NCBI RefSeq assembly: GCF_900129685.1
Contig: NZ_FQWM01000001.1
Span: 777,059 to 841,058 of the forward strand
DNA from: Cognatishimia maritima
GTDB lineage: Bacteria > Pseudomonadota > Alphaproteobacteria > Rhodobacterales > Rhodobacteraceae
Length of the DNA stretch: 64,000 nucleotides
Direction of reading: 5' to 3'
Shown: in pieces, positions 36,039-45,255 of the stretch
How positions within the stretch are numbered: position 1 is the first letter of the stretch
Layout: every line of letters starts with the position of its first letter
Translations under genes and position numbers: made by a program
The notes under the pieces: model-generated
Seen by the model: only the letters and a program-made list of their open reading frames with translations
What the model was told of the DNA's origin: nothing
The model's database searches: none

Positions 36039-36749
36039 TTAGGGAGCCGCAGGCAAAACTGCCAGCGCGGTCTCTGGCAACAAACCGCGCAAGTCGGCTT
36101 TGCGCACAGCCGCACGACGTTCTGCGGTGGAGGGATGAGAGTTCAGGGCATGATTGCCGGGATCGGGAATGCGATCAAAGAACGCGACGGCGCGCAACGG
36201 GTCAAACCCCGCACGGCGCAGGATGATGGCACCCAGCGCATCCGCCTCAAGCTCGTATTCCTGTGCGAAGAGCCGCGCGCCCACAAAGGCCCCGACTTCT
36301 CTGGCTTCGCGTACGGTTGGCCCATCTGCCCCCTCGCGGCGGGCCGCCTCTCCGAGTGCGTTGGACGCCTGCACGGAATCCGCTTTCTGGCGCGCTAGAT
36401 GATTTAGGATGTGATGCGCCGCCTCATGGGCAAGGATCAGTGCCAATTCGTCTTCATTCCGGGTTTCGGCCACAAGATCCGTGGTGATGACCACAAAGGG
36501 TCGCCCAAGCGCATCGATCGATTGAAAGGCATTTGCGGTGCCATCTTCGGCCTCGGCCACATAAAGTCGAATGCGGCAGTTTTTGACCACCGCGACTTCA
36601 AGGCAAGTGTTCTGCACAACGGGCGCAAGCCGGTTCACAACGTCGCCAAAGCCATCTGCTGGCGGTTCAAGTTCAGTCTGAGGCGACGGAACACCGCAGG
36701 CAGAAAGCCCTAAAAATAACAACAGGATACCTGCCCGAACACCAACCAT
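36039..36749 (-). CDS. second M48 family metalloprotease lipoprotein
   Basis: A protein of 236 residues with a lipobox ending Cys18 (LLLFLGLSAC). The protease core has HEAAHH near 110, the zinc Glu in YELEADALG near 167, and RIPDPGNHALNSHPST at the C-terminus. It is clearly paralogous to the next gene downstream but diverged across most of its length. AAGGAG favours ATG 36749 over a GTG one codon upstream. Confidence 0.92.
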   Translation of the reverse strand: MVGVRAGILLLFLGLSACGVPSPQTELEPPADGFGDVVNRLAPVVQNTCLEVAVVKNCRIRLYVAEAEDGTANAFQSIDALGRPFVVITTDLVAETRNEDELALILAHEAAHHILNHLARQKADSVQASNALGEAARREGADGPTVREAREVGAFVGARLFAQEYELEADALGAIILRRAGFDPLRAVAFFDRIPDPGNHALNSHPSTAERRAAVRKADLRGLLPETALAVLPAAP

Positions 36750-36903
36750 CACCGCTCCTTCCGAAGCAGATTACTGTGATTGCAACATTCACTAAAGTGA
36801 TAATCGCGGGCGCTTTGTCACATTCTCTGCAAAGCAGCGCGATCTGCGCGCAAAGGCGCGCTTTCTGGCTTGTTCTTTCCGCATCCTGCGCTAGGCTGAA
36901 ACC

Positions 36904-37143
36904 ATGTTCAGCATCGAGCACGAATTTGACTCCACCGTCGTAACGCTTGTCGATGAAGGCGCAGCCCATCTGCAAGAAGACATTTCCATTAACCTCTTTG
37001 AGGACTGCATCACGATAGAGCAGCTCGATCCGCGCACTGAAACGGTGCAAAAGATCACGCTATCGCTGTCGCAGGCCGAAGATTTGGCTGCCGCCTTGGA
37101 CTTGCCAGAGGGTGTCTACCGGATCGACCGCGACGACAAATAG
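36904..37143 (+). CDS. conserved small protein of unknown function
   Basis: A 79-residue soluble acidic protein. It reads as alternating short strands (FDSTVVTLVDEGA, HLQEDISINLFEDCITIEQLD, VQKITLSLSQAEDLAAALDL) with an overall beta-rich pattern and no signal peptide. It is divergent from the M48 pair. No domain is recognised. Confidence 0.7.
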   Translation: MFSIEHEFDSTVVTLVDEGAAHLQEDISINLFEDCITIEQLDPRTETVQKITLSLSQAEDLAAALDLPEGVYRIDRDDK

Positions 37144-37230
37144 CTGGGCATTTGTCCTAGAAATCTCCGCTTACTGGTTGAAATTCCTGTGTGTTCAGCA
37201 GACATGGGGAACAACCGACAGGAGACCCCG

Positions 37231-37809
37231 ATGCCCGACCGCAATGATGCCGCGCTGGAGTTTTTGCTCAGCCGCCGCTCTCGTCCCGCAAAGACGCTGA
37301 CCACACCCATTCCGACACAGGCGGACCTCGCCCCTATCTTTGAGGCTGCTCTGCGCACGCCCGACCATGGCAAGTTGGAGCCTTGGCGATTGATCGTCCT
37401 GGGGCGTGAGGCTTTGAAGGGCTTGGGCACATTGGCAGGCGAACGCGCAGCAGCGCTAGGTTTGGATGAGGTCCAGACGGAGAAAGGGCGCAACCAGTTT
37501 GACACCGGCAATCTGGCGGTTGTTGTCGTTGAAAGCCCGGTCGACAGCCCTAAGGTGCCCGCGATCGAACAAACCTATTCGGCGGGCGCGGTGTGCCTGT
37601 CGCTTTTGAATGCGGCGCTTGCTGCCGGTTGGGGAGCCAACTGGCTGACGGGCTGGCCTGCGCATGATCGCGCATTTGTGGAAACGGGCCTTGGCCTAGC
37701 GTCCCATGAATCCGTTGTTGGCATCGTGCATATCGGCACAGAGAAATTCGCCCCGCCAGAACGACCACGCCCCAATGTCGAGGAGAAGGTCACATGGCGC
37801 TTGGCGTGA
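37231..37809 (+). CDS. nitroreductase family protein
   Basis: A 192-residue FMN-dependent oxidoreductase of the YdjA type: LLSRRSRPAKTL (residues 12-23) contacts FMN, with APIFEAALRTPDHGKLEPWRLIVL, GAVCLSLLNAALAAGWGANWLTGW and a C-terminal RPRPNVEEKVTW. GGAG precedes ATG 37231. Its 3' end overlaps the EI24 gene by 16 bases, so the two are translationally linked. Confidence 0.92.
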   Translation: MPDRNDAALEFLLSRRSRPAKTLTTPIPTQADLAPIFEAALRTPDHGKLEPWRLIVLGREALKGLGTLAGERAAALGLDEVQTEKGRNQFDTGNLAVVVVESPVDSPKVPAIEQTYSAGAVCLSLLNAALAAGWGANWLTGWPAHDRAFVETGLGLASHESVVGIVHIGTEKFAPPERPRPNVEEKVTWRLA

Positions 37810-38528
37810 TCTTCTCGTCCTTTATCAAGGCTGTGAACCAAATGCTGGACCTGCGGTTTCGCAAGGTCTTTTGGCGCGGGATTGGATTGACGCTGGGGCT
37901 GCTGTTTGTGGCCTATTTGCTGTTCGTTGGCCTTTTGAACTGGGTTGGCCTGCCAGAGCTTTTGGCAGATTGGTTCGGGGAAAGCGCATGGATTGGTGCC
38001 TCTATTGGCATCGGGTCGCTGATCATGATGATGATCGCGTCTGTCTTTCTGATGGTGCCCGTTGCCTCGGCCATCACGTCGATGTTTTTGGATCAGGTCG
38101 CTGACGCTGTCGAAGATCGTCATTACCCGACGCTTCCCGCCGCCAAGAATCCCGGCATATTGGAAGGCGTCATCGATACTTTCAGTTTTCTTGGCTTGAT
38201 GATCATCGCCAACATATTGGCATTGCTGATTTATTTCGGACTTCCGCCACTTGCGCCCTTTGTGTTCTGGGGCTTAAACGGTTTCTTGCTCGGTCGCGAA
38301 TATTTCACGCTTGTGGCCATGCGCCGCGTTGGACGTAAGGGCGCAAAGGCGCTGCGCCGCGAACATTTTCCTACGATTTGGGCGGCGGGCGTTCTGATGG
38401 CGATGCCGCTATCGATCCCGGTGATCAACCTGCTGGTGCCGATCCTAGGGGCCGCGACCTTTACGCATGTCTACCACCGGCTCACGGCGCGCAGCGTAGC
38501 ATCGCAAAGGTTCGCGGATCACCTTTGA
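37794..38528 (+). CDS. EI24 domain membrane protein (CysZ-like)
   Basis: A 244-residue integral membrane protein with about five or six hydrophobic spans. The EI24 domain is recognised from SFIKAVNQMLDLRFRKVFWRGIGLTL, MVPVASAITSMFLDQVADAVEDRHYP and the region GLPPLAPFVFWGLNGFLLGREYF. CysZ relatives carry sulfate; no sulfate-assimilation genes are nearby, so substrate is unknown. The first codons lie within the nitroreductase gene. Confidence 0.88.
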   Translation: MALGVIFSSFIKAVNQMLDLRFRKVFWRGIGLTLGLLFVAYLLFVGLLNWVGLPELLADWFGESAWIGASIGIGSLIMMMIASVFLMVPVASAITSMFLDQVADAVEDRHYPTLPAAKNPGILEGVIDTFSFLGLMIIANILALLIYFGLPPLAPFVFWGLNGFLLGREYFTLVAMRRVGRKGAKALRREHFPTIWAAGVLMAMPLSIPVINLLVPILGAATFTHVYHRLTARSVASQRFADHL

Positions 38529-38539
38529 TGATGGTTGGG

Positions 38540-38821
38540 TTATTCTGACCCGACCGGCGGCAAACGGTCCATCCAGTCGAAATCGCGCACTTCGATAATG
38601 CCTTGGCTGATGATCCAATAAAGGATCGCCCAGATCACCGCAGCAACACCCGTGGTGATCCACGCCTTTTTCTTGAGGTAGTGATGCTCTGGCGCGCCGG
38701 CCTGTGTGCCCGGTACGATTTTCCCGACGTCCCCCTGCGTTTGCAGGCGGATCGGAATGACCACCAGAAATGTCATAAACCAGCAAACGGCGTACAAAAC
38801 GATCGCAGATGTGATGGACAT
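38540..38821 (-). CDS. DUF1467 family membrane protein
   Basis: A 93-residue protein with two hydrophobic helices (residues 4-23 and 52-72) and the conserved link VVIPIRLQTQGDVGKIVPGTQAGAPEHHYLKKKAWIT, characteristic of DUF1467. The family is typical of alphaproteobacteria and has no known function. Confidence 0.9.
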   Translation of the reverse strand: MSITSAIVLYAVCWFMTFLVVIPIRLQTQGDVGKIVPGTQAGAPEHHYLKKKAWITTGVAAVIWAILYWIISQGIIEVRDFDWMDRLPPVGSE

Positions 38822-38858
38822 GGGCGCTCCTAATCAATGACAGACTACCTAAATCGCC

Positions 38859-38887
38859 AAAGCCGCCCCGACAAGGGCGGCTTCTTT
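38859..38887. terminator. hairpin downstream of methylmalonyl-CoA epimerase gene
   Basis: AGCCGCCC (38861-38868) pairs with GGGCGGCT (38875-38882), followed on the minus strand by TTTGG and on the plus strand by TCTTTC. It lies after the minus-strand epimerase gene. Confidence 0.65.
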
Positions 38888-38914
38888 CAATTTAAGGCGA
38901 AGACCTGCGGCGAA

Positions 38915-39319
38915 TTAGACCTGCTCTAGCTCAACCAGACAACCGTTGAAGTCCTTCGGATGCAGGAACAACACAGGCTTGCCATGCGCGCCGATTTTCG
39001 GCTCTCCGCTGCCCAGAACCCGTGCGCCCGTTGCTTTCAGATGGTCGCGCGCGGCAAGGATATCCTCGACTTCATAGCAGACGTGATGGATGCCGCCCGA
39101 CGGGTTTTTATCCAGAAATCCTTGGATCGGGCTGTTTTCGCCCAGCGGATACAGCAATTCGATTTTGGTGTTGGGCAGTTCGATGAAAATCACGGTCACG
39201 CCGTGATCCGGTTCATCCTGTGGTGCGCCAACGTTTGCGCCCAGCGCGTTGCGGTATTGGTCTGCGGCGGCCTCCAGATCGGGCACGGCAATCGCAACAT
39301 GGTTCAATTTGCCAATCAT
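38915..39319 (-). CDS. mce: methylmalonyl-CoA epimerase
   Basis: A 134-residue glyoxalase-fold enzyme that racemises methylmalonyl-CoA. His7 in KLNHVAIAV, SGGIHHVCYEVEDI near residue 75 and the C-terminal FLHPKDFNGCLVELEQ supply the metal ligands. ATG 39319 follows GAGGAG. It works with a B12 mutase (not in this window) and with MeaB, encoded 17 kb away. Confidence 0.95.
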   Translation of the reverse strand: MIGKLNHVAIAVPDLEAAADQYRNALGANVGAPQDEPDHGVTVIFIELPNTKIELLYPLGENSPIQGFLDKNPSGGIHHVCYEVEDILAARDHLKATGARVLGSGEPKIGAHGKPVLFLHPKDFNGCLVELEQV

Positions 39320-39398
39320 TGGCGTCTCCTCAGCGTTTTTAAGTGAGGCTGTTATGGGGGAGGTCACAGCGCCTGACAAGCGACAGGCGGTCGCGGGG

Positions 39399-39413
39399 TT
39401 AACGACATATTAG
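39399..39413. promoter_or_regulatory. CtrA-box-like sequence
   Basis: TTAA-N7-TTAG differs by one base from the CtrA site TTAA-N7-TTAA and lies 69-83 bases before the response-regulator start codon. It is also part of an imperfect GTTA/TAAC inverted pair. Recognition by CtrA is inference. Confidence 0.4.
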
Positions 39414-39453
39414 CTAACTTGCGAATAACGTAGCGTCGCCCCCGCCAAAGCCA

Positions 39454-39464
39454 CCCCCCCCCCC
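39454..39464 (+). repeat. homopolymeric tract of eleven C
   Basis: An uninterrupted run of 11 cytosines lies 17 bases before the start codon at 39482 and just upstream of the AGGAGGAG binding site. Such tracts can slip during replication and alter spacing in the leader or promoter. Confidence 0.9.
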
Positions 39465-39481
39465 GCGCAGGAGGAGCGCCG

Positions 39482-40192
39482 ATGGACGAATTTTCAGGCC
39501 ACCTGACAACCCCGACAGCCGATCGGCCCCTGATGGGCATGACGGTTCTGGTTGTCGAAGACAGCCGATATGCAAGCGATGCCCTGCGCTTGATGTGCCT
39601 GAAAAGCGGCGCGCGCATTCGACGCGCTGATTGCCTCGCCTCTGCCCACCGGCATTTGCGGGTCTATCGGCCTTCGGTTGCGATTATTGATCTGGGGCTG
39701 CCCGATGGCTCTGGCCTTGCGCTGATCCGGGAACTGAACGCAGCCTCACCACGCGTTGAGGCGCTGCTGGCCATGTCCGGCGACGCCCATCTTGGTCCTG
39801 CGGCCCGCGCGGCAGGGGCTGATCGGTTCTTGGCAAAACCCCTGATGTCACTCGCAGCGTTTCAGCAAGCGGTTTTAGGGGTTCTGCCGCGCGACAAGCA
39901 GCCTGACGTCTTACGAGCCCTGCCGGTCAGCAAGATTGTCCCCGACCATATCGCGTTTCTGGATGACCTCAGCCATGCCGCCGACTTGTTAATTGGCACG
40001 CCAGACCGGGCCACGCTGTCCTATGTCGCGCAGTTTCTGTCGGGAGTCGCCCGCAGTGCCGGAGACACAGCCCTGATCCGCTCCACAGATCACCTGCTAA
40101 GTGCGCTTTACAAAAACAAGGAGAGTGCACCCCATCTGGCGCTGTTGACCACCCTTCTGTCCGGACATTTGGACAAGCGGGAGGCTGTGTAG
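39482..40192 (+). CDS. response regulator with helical C-terminal domain
   Basis: A 236-residue protein with a receiver domain at about residues 20-135: acidic pair in VVEDSR, phosphoacceptor Asp near 74 (AIIDLGLPDGSG) and Lys in FLAKPL. The C-terminal 90 residues are helical (PDHIAFLDDLSHAADLLI, YVAQFLSGVARSAGD) without a DNA-binding motif, so output is probably by protein contact. An AGGAGGAG site precedes the ATG. A near-match CtrA site and an 11-C run lie upstream. Confidence 0.88.
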   Translation: MDEFSGHLTTPTADRPLMGMTVLVVEDSRYASDALRLMCLKSGARIRRADCLASAHRHLRVYRPSVAIIDLGLPDGSGLALIRELNAASPRVEALLAMSGDAHLGPAARAAGADRFLAKPLMSLAAFQQAVLGVLPRDKQPDVLRALPVSKIVPDHIAFLDDLSHAADLLIGTPDRATLSYVAQFLSGVARSAGDTALIRSTDHLLSALYKNKESAPHLALLTTLLSGHLDKREAV

Positions 40193-40200
40193 CAAGCACG

Positions 40201-40226
40201 AAAAAAGGGGCCGAAGCCCCCTTTTC
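40201..40226. terminator. bidirectional terminator between response regulator and aspS
   Basis: GGGGC and GCCCC form the stem around CGAA, flanked by six As on one side and CTTTT on the other. It serves both convergent genes, best for aspS where the A run becomes a T tract. Confidence 0.82.
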
Positions 40227-40248
40227 CAAATCGTCGATTGCACTGAAA

Positions 40249-42042
40249 TTAATCCTGCGGGATGACACGCAGGCCCAGTTCCATCAGCTGGTCACTGGTT
40301 GGGTCGCTTGGCGCGTTCATCATCAGGTCTTCGGCGCGCTGGTTCATCGGGAACATGACCACTTCGCGGATGTTCTGCTGATCTGCTAGCAGCATAACGA
40401 TACGGTCCACACCTGCAGCACAGCCCGCGTGAGGTGGCGCGCCGTATTGGAAGGCATTCACAAGCGCACCAAAACGTTTGCGCACTTCGTCCTCGCCATA
40501 TCCCGCGATTTCAAAGGCTTTGAACATGATCTCTGGCTTGTGGTTCCGCACCGCACCAGACACGAGTTCATAGCCATTGCAGGCCAGATCGTACTGAAAA
40601 CCTTTGACCTCAAGCGGGTCACCCAACAGTGCGTCCATCCCACCTTGCGGCATCGAGAACGGGTTGTGTTCAAAGTCGATCTTGCCGGTTTCTTCGTCCT
40701 GTTCGTAGATCGGGAAGTCGACGATCCAAGCGAACGCAAAACGGTCTTTGTCGATCAGGCCAAGTTCTTCGCCAATCACATCACGCGCCTTGCCCGCAAC
40801 CTTTTCAAAGGACTTCGGTTTGCCGCCAAGGAAGAAGGCCGCATCGCCAACGCCCAGACCAAGTTGTTGACGGATCGCTTCGGTGCGTTCTGGTCCAATG
40901 TTTTTGGCAAGTGGACCGGCAGCTTCAATGCCTTCGCCCTGATCGCGCCAGAAGATATACCCCATGCCCGGCAGACCTTCTTGCTGGGCGAACTTATTCA
41001 TCCGGTCGCAGAACTTACGCGAACCACCCGTTGGCGCCGGGATCGCACGAATTTGGGTGCCTTCTTGTTCCAGCAGCTTCGCAAAGATCGCAAACCCAGA
41101 CCCCGCGAAATGTTCAGAGACAACCTGCATCTCAATCGGGTTGCGCAGGTCTGGCTTGTCAGTGCCATATTTCAGCGCGGCATCTTTGTAGGAAATCTGC
41201 GGCCATTCGTTTGGCGCGTCCACTTTGCGGCCCCCGCCGAATTCTTCGAACACACCCGCCAGAACCGGTGCGATGGTGTCAAAGACGTCCTGCTGTTCGA
41301 CAAAGCTCATTTCCATGTCGAGCTGGTAGAAGTCGGTCGGGGACCGGTCCGCACGCGGATCTTCGTCACGGAAGCACGGCGCGATTTGGAAATACTTGTC
41401 AAAGCCCGCAACCATCATCAGCTGTTTGAACTGCTGCGGGGCTTGTGGCAGGGCATAGAATTTGCCCGGATGCAGACGAGACGGCACGAGGAAGTCGCGC
41501 GCGCCTTCCGGCGAAGACGCGGTGATGATCGGCGTTTGGTACTCGCGGAAGTTCAGATCCCACATGCGTTTGCGCATGGACATCACAACGTCAGAGCGCA
41601 GCTTCATGTTTTCCTGCATCTGTTCGCGACGCAGGTCCAAGAAGCGGTACTTCAGACGGGTTTCTTCCGGGTATTCCTGATCGCCAAAAACCATCAGCGG
41701 CAGTTCTTCGGATGTGCCCAGAACCTCTAGATCACGAATGAAAACTTCGATTTCACCGGTCGGCAGGTTTTTGTTCACAAGGCTTTCGTCACGCGCCAGC
41801 ACATTGCCGTCGATGCGGATACACCATTCGGAACGCACTTTTTCCAGCGCAGCAAACACCGGGCTGTCGCCATCTGCAATCACCTGGGTCACGCCGTAGT
41901 GGTCGCGCAGGTCGATGAACAGAACGCCGCCGTGATCTCGGACGCGGTGGACCCAGCCCGCAAGACGCACGGTCTCACCTACGTTGGATTTGGTCAGCGC
42001 GGCGCAGGTGTGGCTGCGGTATGCGTGCATGGAATCTGCCAT
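40249..42042 (-). CDS. aspS: aspartyl-tRNA synthetase
   Basis: A 597-residue class II synthetase. The N-terminal OB-fold anticodon domain covers about residues 1-110 ([25 protein letters not shown]), the catalytic core shows motif 2 [19 protein letters not shown] and motif 3 [18 protein letters not shown], and a GAD insertion lies near 290-420. AAAGG favours ATG 42042; an ATG 12 bases downstream (MHAYRSHTC) is the other common start. Nothing unusual in the gene. Confidence 0.96.
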   Translation of the reverse strand: MADSMHAYRSHTCAALTKSNVGETVRLAGWVHRVRDHGGVLFIDLRDHYGVTQVIADGDSPVFAALEKVRSEWCIRIDGNVLARDESLVNKNLPTGEIEVFIRDLEVLGTSEELPLMVFGDQEYPEETRLKYRFLDLRREQMQENMKLRSDVVMSMRKRMWDLNFREYQTPIITASSPEGARDFLVPSRLHPGKFYALPQAPQQFKQLMMVAGFDKYFQIAPCFRDEDPRADRSPTDFYQLDMEMSFVEQQDVFDTIAPVLAGVFEEFGGGRKVDAPNEWPQISYKDAALKYGTDKPDLRNPIEMQVVSEHFAGSGFAIFAKLLEQEGTQIRAIPAPTGGSRKFCDRMNKFAQQEGLPGMGYIFWRDQGEGIEAAGPLAKNIGPERTEAIRQQLGLGVGDAAFFLGGKPKSFEKVAGKARDVIGEELGLIDKDRFAFAWIVDFPIYEQDEETGKIDFEHNPFSMPQGGMDALLGDPLEVKGFQYDLACNGYELVSGAVRNHKPEIMFKAFEIAGYGEDEVRKRFGALVNAFQYGAPPHAGCAAGVDRIVMLLADQQNIREVVMFPMNQRAEDLMMNAPSDPTSDQLMELGLRVIPQD

Positions 42043-42297
42043 TCGTCTAGGCCTTTCGTCGGGCATGTCTTAGGGCGCACTAAATGCGCGCAAAATCAGT
42101 CTGGAGTGATACACCGTTTGTAGGTCGGGAAGTCAAGCCGGAAGTCACCTTTGTGCCGCCCAGACCCCAGTCAGGACGCTGCCTTTTGAGCCAAATCAAG
42201 GCCCCCCATACTGCCTAGGCGGGAAAAACTTTACAAAGCCGCCGTGTTTCTTGCAGAATTTGGTCAGGGAGAGCCAGCATTTCCCGCTGGCGACAGC

Positions 42298-43524
42298 ATG
42301 GGGGAAGGTATGTGGACGACCTTATTCCTAAGGATGATGCGCCAGCTGATCAAACGCGGCGCGCTTGAAATCACAATGCCTGACGGATCGGTTGAACGCT
42401 TTGGCAGCGGTGACCCGATCCGGATCAAAATGACCGATCCCAGCCTGCCCAGACGTATCGTCCTAAGCCCTGAACTGGCGGTGGGCGAAGGGTATATGGA
42501 TGGCACGCTGACGATTGAAGATGATGACCTTTATGGGTTCTTAGCGCTTGGGATACGGAACTTTTCGCTGGGCCAAGGACACGGCGTGGAGCGCCACATC
42601 AGCCCGTGGTTACGCCGGTTTCAGCAGTTCAATCCGGTGGGGCGTGCCAAAGACAATGTCGCACATCACTATGACCTGTCGGGCAGGCTTTATGACCTCT
42701 TTCTGGATCAGGACAAACAATACAGCTGCGCCTATTTCACGGATCCCAACATGTCATTGGAAGCCGCGCAACTGGCCAAGAAACGGCATATCGCCAACAA
42801 GCTGTTGATCGAGCCGGATATGCAAGTGCTGGATATAGGCTGTGGTTGGGGCGGAATGGCGCTGACCTTGGCGCAAGAATATGGCGCGCGGGTCACGGGT
42901 GTGACCCTCTCAGAAGAACAGCACGCCGTGGCGGTCCAGCGCGTCAAAGACGCGGGGCTAGAAGACCGCATTGATATTCGACTGCAGGATTACCGCGAAC
43001 TCGATAAGCGATTTGATCGCATAGTGTCTGTGGGCATGTTTGAACATGTGGGCGTGCCGCATTACCGAGAATATTTTGACCATGTCCGCAAGAAGCTGAC
43101 GAAGAACGGGGTGGCGTTGATCCACACCATCGGCCGTGCCTCTCCGCCCAGCCGGACCAGCCCTTGGGTGAACAAATACATCTTTCCCGGCGGCTATGTC
43201 CCCGCCATGTCAGAGGCGCTACAAGCGATTGAAAAAGAGCGGCTATGGGTGACGGATGTTGAGGTTTGGCGTTTGCATTACGCAGAGACGCTGAAACACT
43301 GGCATGATCGTTTTATGGCCCACATCGAAGAGGCGCGCGATCTTTATGATGACCGCTTTTGCCGCATGTGGCGGTTTTACCTTGTCGCCAGCGAACTCAC
43401 ATTCCGCCTGCATCGCCAGTGTGTGTTTCAGTTCCAGCTGTCTCGCAAACAGGAAAGCGTGCCCTTGACGCGGGACTACCTTTATCACGAGGCAAGTCAA
43501 CAGCACCGGGAGGCGGCGCAATAG
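42298..43524 (+). CDS. cyclopropane-fatty-acyl-phospholipid synthase family methyltransferase
   Basis: A SAM-dependent methyltransferase of about 408 residues. The N-terminal part (LIKRGALEITMPDGSVERFG, GEGYMDGTLTIEDDDLYGFL) and the core DNVAHHYDLSGRLYDLFLDQDKQYSCAYF, VLDIGCGWGGMAL and GMFEHVGVPHYREYF match the CFA synthase family, which acts on membrane phospholipid acyl chains. The catalytic YSCAYF Cys is present. The start is uncertain: ATG 42298, ATG 42310 and GTG 42244 are all open. Confidence 0.88.
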   Translation: MGEGMWTTLFLRMMRQLIKRGALEITMPDGSVERFGSGDPIRIKMTDPSLPRRIVLSPELAVGEGYMDGTLTIEDDDLYGFLALGIRNFSLGQGHGVERHISPWLRRFQQFNPVGRAKDNVAHHYDLSGRLYDLFLDQDKQYSCAYFTDPNMSLEAAQLAKKRHIANKLLIEPDMQVLDIGCGWGGMALTLAQEYGARVTGVTLSEEQHAVAVQRVKDAGLEDRIDIRLQDYRELDKRFDRIVSVGMFEHVGVPHYREYFDHVRKKLTKNGVALIHTIGRASPPSRTSPWVNKYIFPGGYVPAMSEALQAIEKERLWVTDVEVWRLHYAETLKHWHDRFMAHIEEARDLYDDRFCRMWRFYLVASELTFRLHRQCVFQFQLSRKQESVPLTRDYLYHEASQQHREAAQ

Positions 43525-43531
43525 AGCAATG

Positions 43532-44179
43532 TCAGACCAGCTTTGCCGGGATCAAGCCACGCAGCGAATTACCGACATGAAGCGCTGTCGCAGAACGCAG
43601 CATGTCTTGGGTGACAACCGCCTTAGTCACTTTGCCAGCTTGCAGCAAAGACTGACGTAAAACGCCCGGCAATAGCCCGCAGGAGATAGGCGGCGTGATG
43701 CAGCGACCATCGGGCAGTGTGACGAAGATATTTGTGATCGTGCCTTCGCAAATCTCATTGTTTTCGTTGAGGAAAATCAACTCATCAATGCCAGACGGGA
43801 GATTGGCGCGGGCGGCATCATAGGTCTGCCGTTGGGTGGTTTTGTGCCTCAGCCAGACATCACTGGACATGAGCTTTTGTTCCGCAATCGCCACGGTCCA
43901 AGATGCTGGATTTGGTGCCAAAGGGGCCGATGTAAACTCAAATCCCTCTGCGTCCGCCTCTGCGCCCAAAGTCAGACGACAGCGCAGCGGCACATCGCCC
44001 TGCGCTTTCAGGCACGCTTGCGCCGCCGCTGCGTCGAAGCCAAAGCCCAATTGGCGCGCAGAATCTGCCATGCGCGCAAGGTGCATATCCAAACGCGCAT
44101 AGCCACCTTCCGGCGTCCAGCCAAAGGTTTCGATCAGTCGCGTTCCAACTGGAACGCCGCCGCGTATCGTGCTTTCCAC
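43532..44179 (-). CDS. pabC: aminodeoxychorismate lyase-like class IV aminotransferase
   Basis: A 215-residue fold-type IV PLP enzyme. The probable PLP lysine is Lys113 in RHKTTQR, and EICEGTITNIFVTL plus LPGVLRQSLL are family signatures. With pabB it would make p-aminobenzoate from chorismate for folate. Its start lies inside the pabB reading frame (46-base overlap), so expression is coupled. Confidence 0.88.
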   Translation of the reverse strand: MESTIRGGVPVGTRLIETFGWTPEGGYARLDMHLARMADSARQLGFGFDAAAAQACLKAQGDVPLRCRLTLGAEADAEGFEFTSAPLAPNPASWTVAIAEQKLMSSDVWLRHKTTQRQTYDAARANLPSGIDELIFLNENNEICEGTITNIFVTLPDGRCITPPISCGLLPGVLRQSLLQAGKVTKAVVTQDMLRSATALHVGNSLRGLIPAKLV

Positions 44180-45255
44180 AACGCTTCCTCATATTCAGAT
44201 GGGCCGGTGCTGTCCCAGACAACGCCGCCGCCCACGTTCAAGGTTGCCTTGCCATCCTCGACCATAAGCGTGCGGATCGCCACATTGAAATCGCTGCGCC
44301 CGTCCGGGGCAGCCCAGCCGATGGTGCCGCAATAGATGTCGCGCGCCCATGGTTCGAGGTCATTCAGGATTTCCATCGCTCGCAACTTCGGCGCGCCGGT
44401 GATCGATCCGCAAGGGAATAGCGCCGCGAAAATCTCGGCCAGCGTTGCCTCGGGGCGCAGGCGCGCGCGCACGAGAGACACCATCTGATGCACCGTGGCG
44501 TAGCTTTCAACTTTGAACAATTCGGGCACATGCACCGAGCCAAGTTCGGCAACACGGCTGATGTCATTGCGCAAAAGGTCAACGATCATCAAGTTCTCGG
44601 CGCGGTTCTTTTCATCGGCTTGCAAAAAGGCGACCCGCTTGGCGTCCTCGTCTGGGTCCTGCGAGCGGGGCTGCGTGCCTTTCATGGGGCGGGTTTCAAT
44701 GACGCCGGTGCTTGTGGTGCGGAAAAACAGTTCAGGCGAGCGGCTGAGGAGATCCGGCAACCCTTCCTGCAAGACCATCGCGCCCTGCCCCACGGGCTGC
44801 CGCGTAGACAAGGCAGCATAAAGCGCCTCTGAAGCGCCCTCATAATTTGTGTCCATCGGGAAGGTCAGGTTGGCCTGATAGATATCGCCCGCACCGATGT
44901 AGGCGTTCACCTGATCAAAGGCTTGCTGATACCGTGACTGATCCCAACGTGGGACGGGCTGGTCCAGCAGCGCGGAGCCATGCGCCAGCGCTTTAAGACC
45001 GGGTGCGCCATAAACCCCGAAACACAACAGCGGCAGGCGTCGTTCCTTGGGCATGCGTCCGTACAATCTGGGTTCAAGAACATAGCCAAGTTCGTAGGTC
45101 GCATAGCCCGCAAGCCACTTACCGTCCGCGCGTGCGGCATCCATCGCTGCGAAGGCCACATCGACCTGATCCGGCGTCTGGGCGACAATCATCGTTTCAG
45201 GCGCATCAAACCATGTGCCCGCCCCGAGAGGCCCCTGATCAAACCGAATCTGCAC
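44134..45255 (-). CDS. pabB: aminodeoxychorismate synthase component I
   Basis: A chorismate-binding enzyme of 373 residues, shorter than anthranilate synthase TrpE. ETRPMKGTQPR near 190 and NLMIVDLLRNDISRVAELGSV near 225 are typical, and FPCGSITGAPKLRAMEIL near 285 matches the active site. It converts chorismate and ammonia to aminodeoxychorismate. The partner amidotransferase pabA is not in the window. Confidence 0.92.
   Translation of the reverse strand: MQIRFDQGPLGAGTWFDAPETMIVAQTPDQVDVAFAAMDAARADGKWLAGYATYELGYVLEPRLYGRMPKERRLPLLCFGVYGAPGLKALAHGSALLDQPVPRWDQSRYQQAFDQVNAYIGAGDIYQANLTFPMDTNYEGASEALYAALSTRQPVGQGAMVLQEGLPDLLSRSPELFFRTTSTGVIETRPMKGTQPRSQDPDEDAKRVAFLQADEKNRAENLMIVDLLRNDISRVAELGSVHVPELFKVESYATVHQMVSLVRARLRPEATLAEIFAALFPCGSITGAPKLRAMEILNDLEPWARDIYCGTIGWAAPDGRSDFNVAIRTLMVEDGKATLNVGGGVVWDSTGPSEYEEALWKARYAAAFQLERD

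Noticed and set aside
40429-41730. 433-codon open frame on the plus strand
   Set aside because: It lies entirely opposite aspS, whose protein is intact and typical; the frame has no domain and follows from aspS codon bias.
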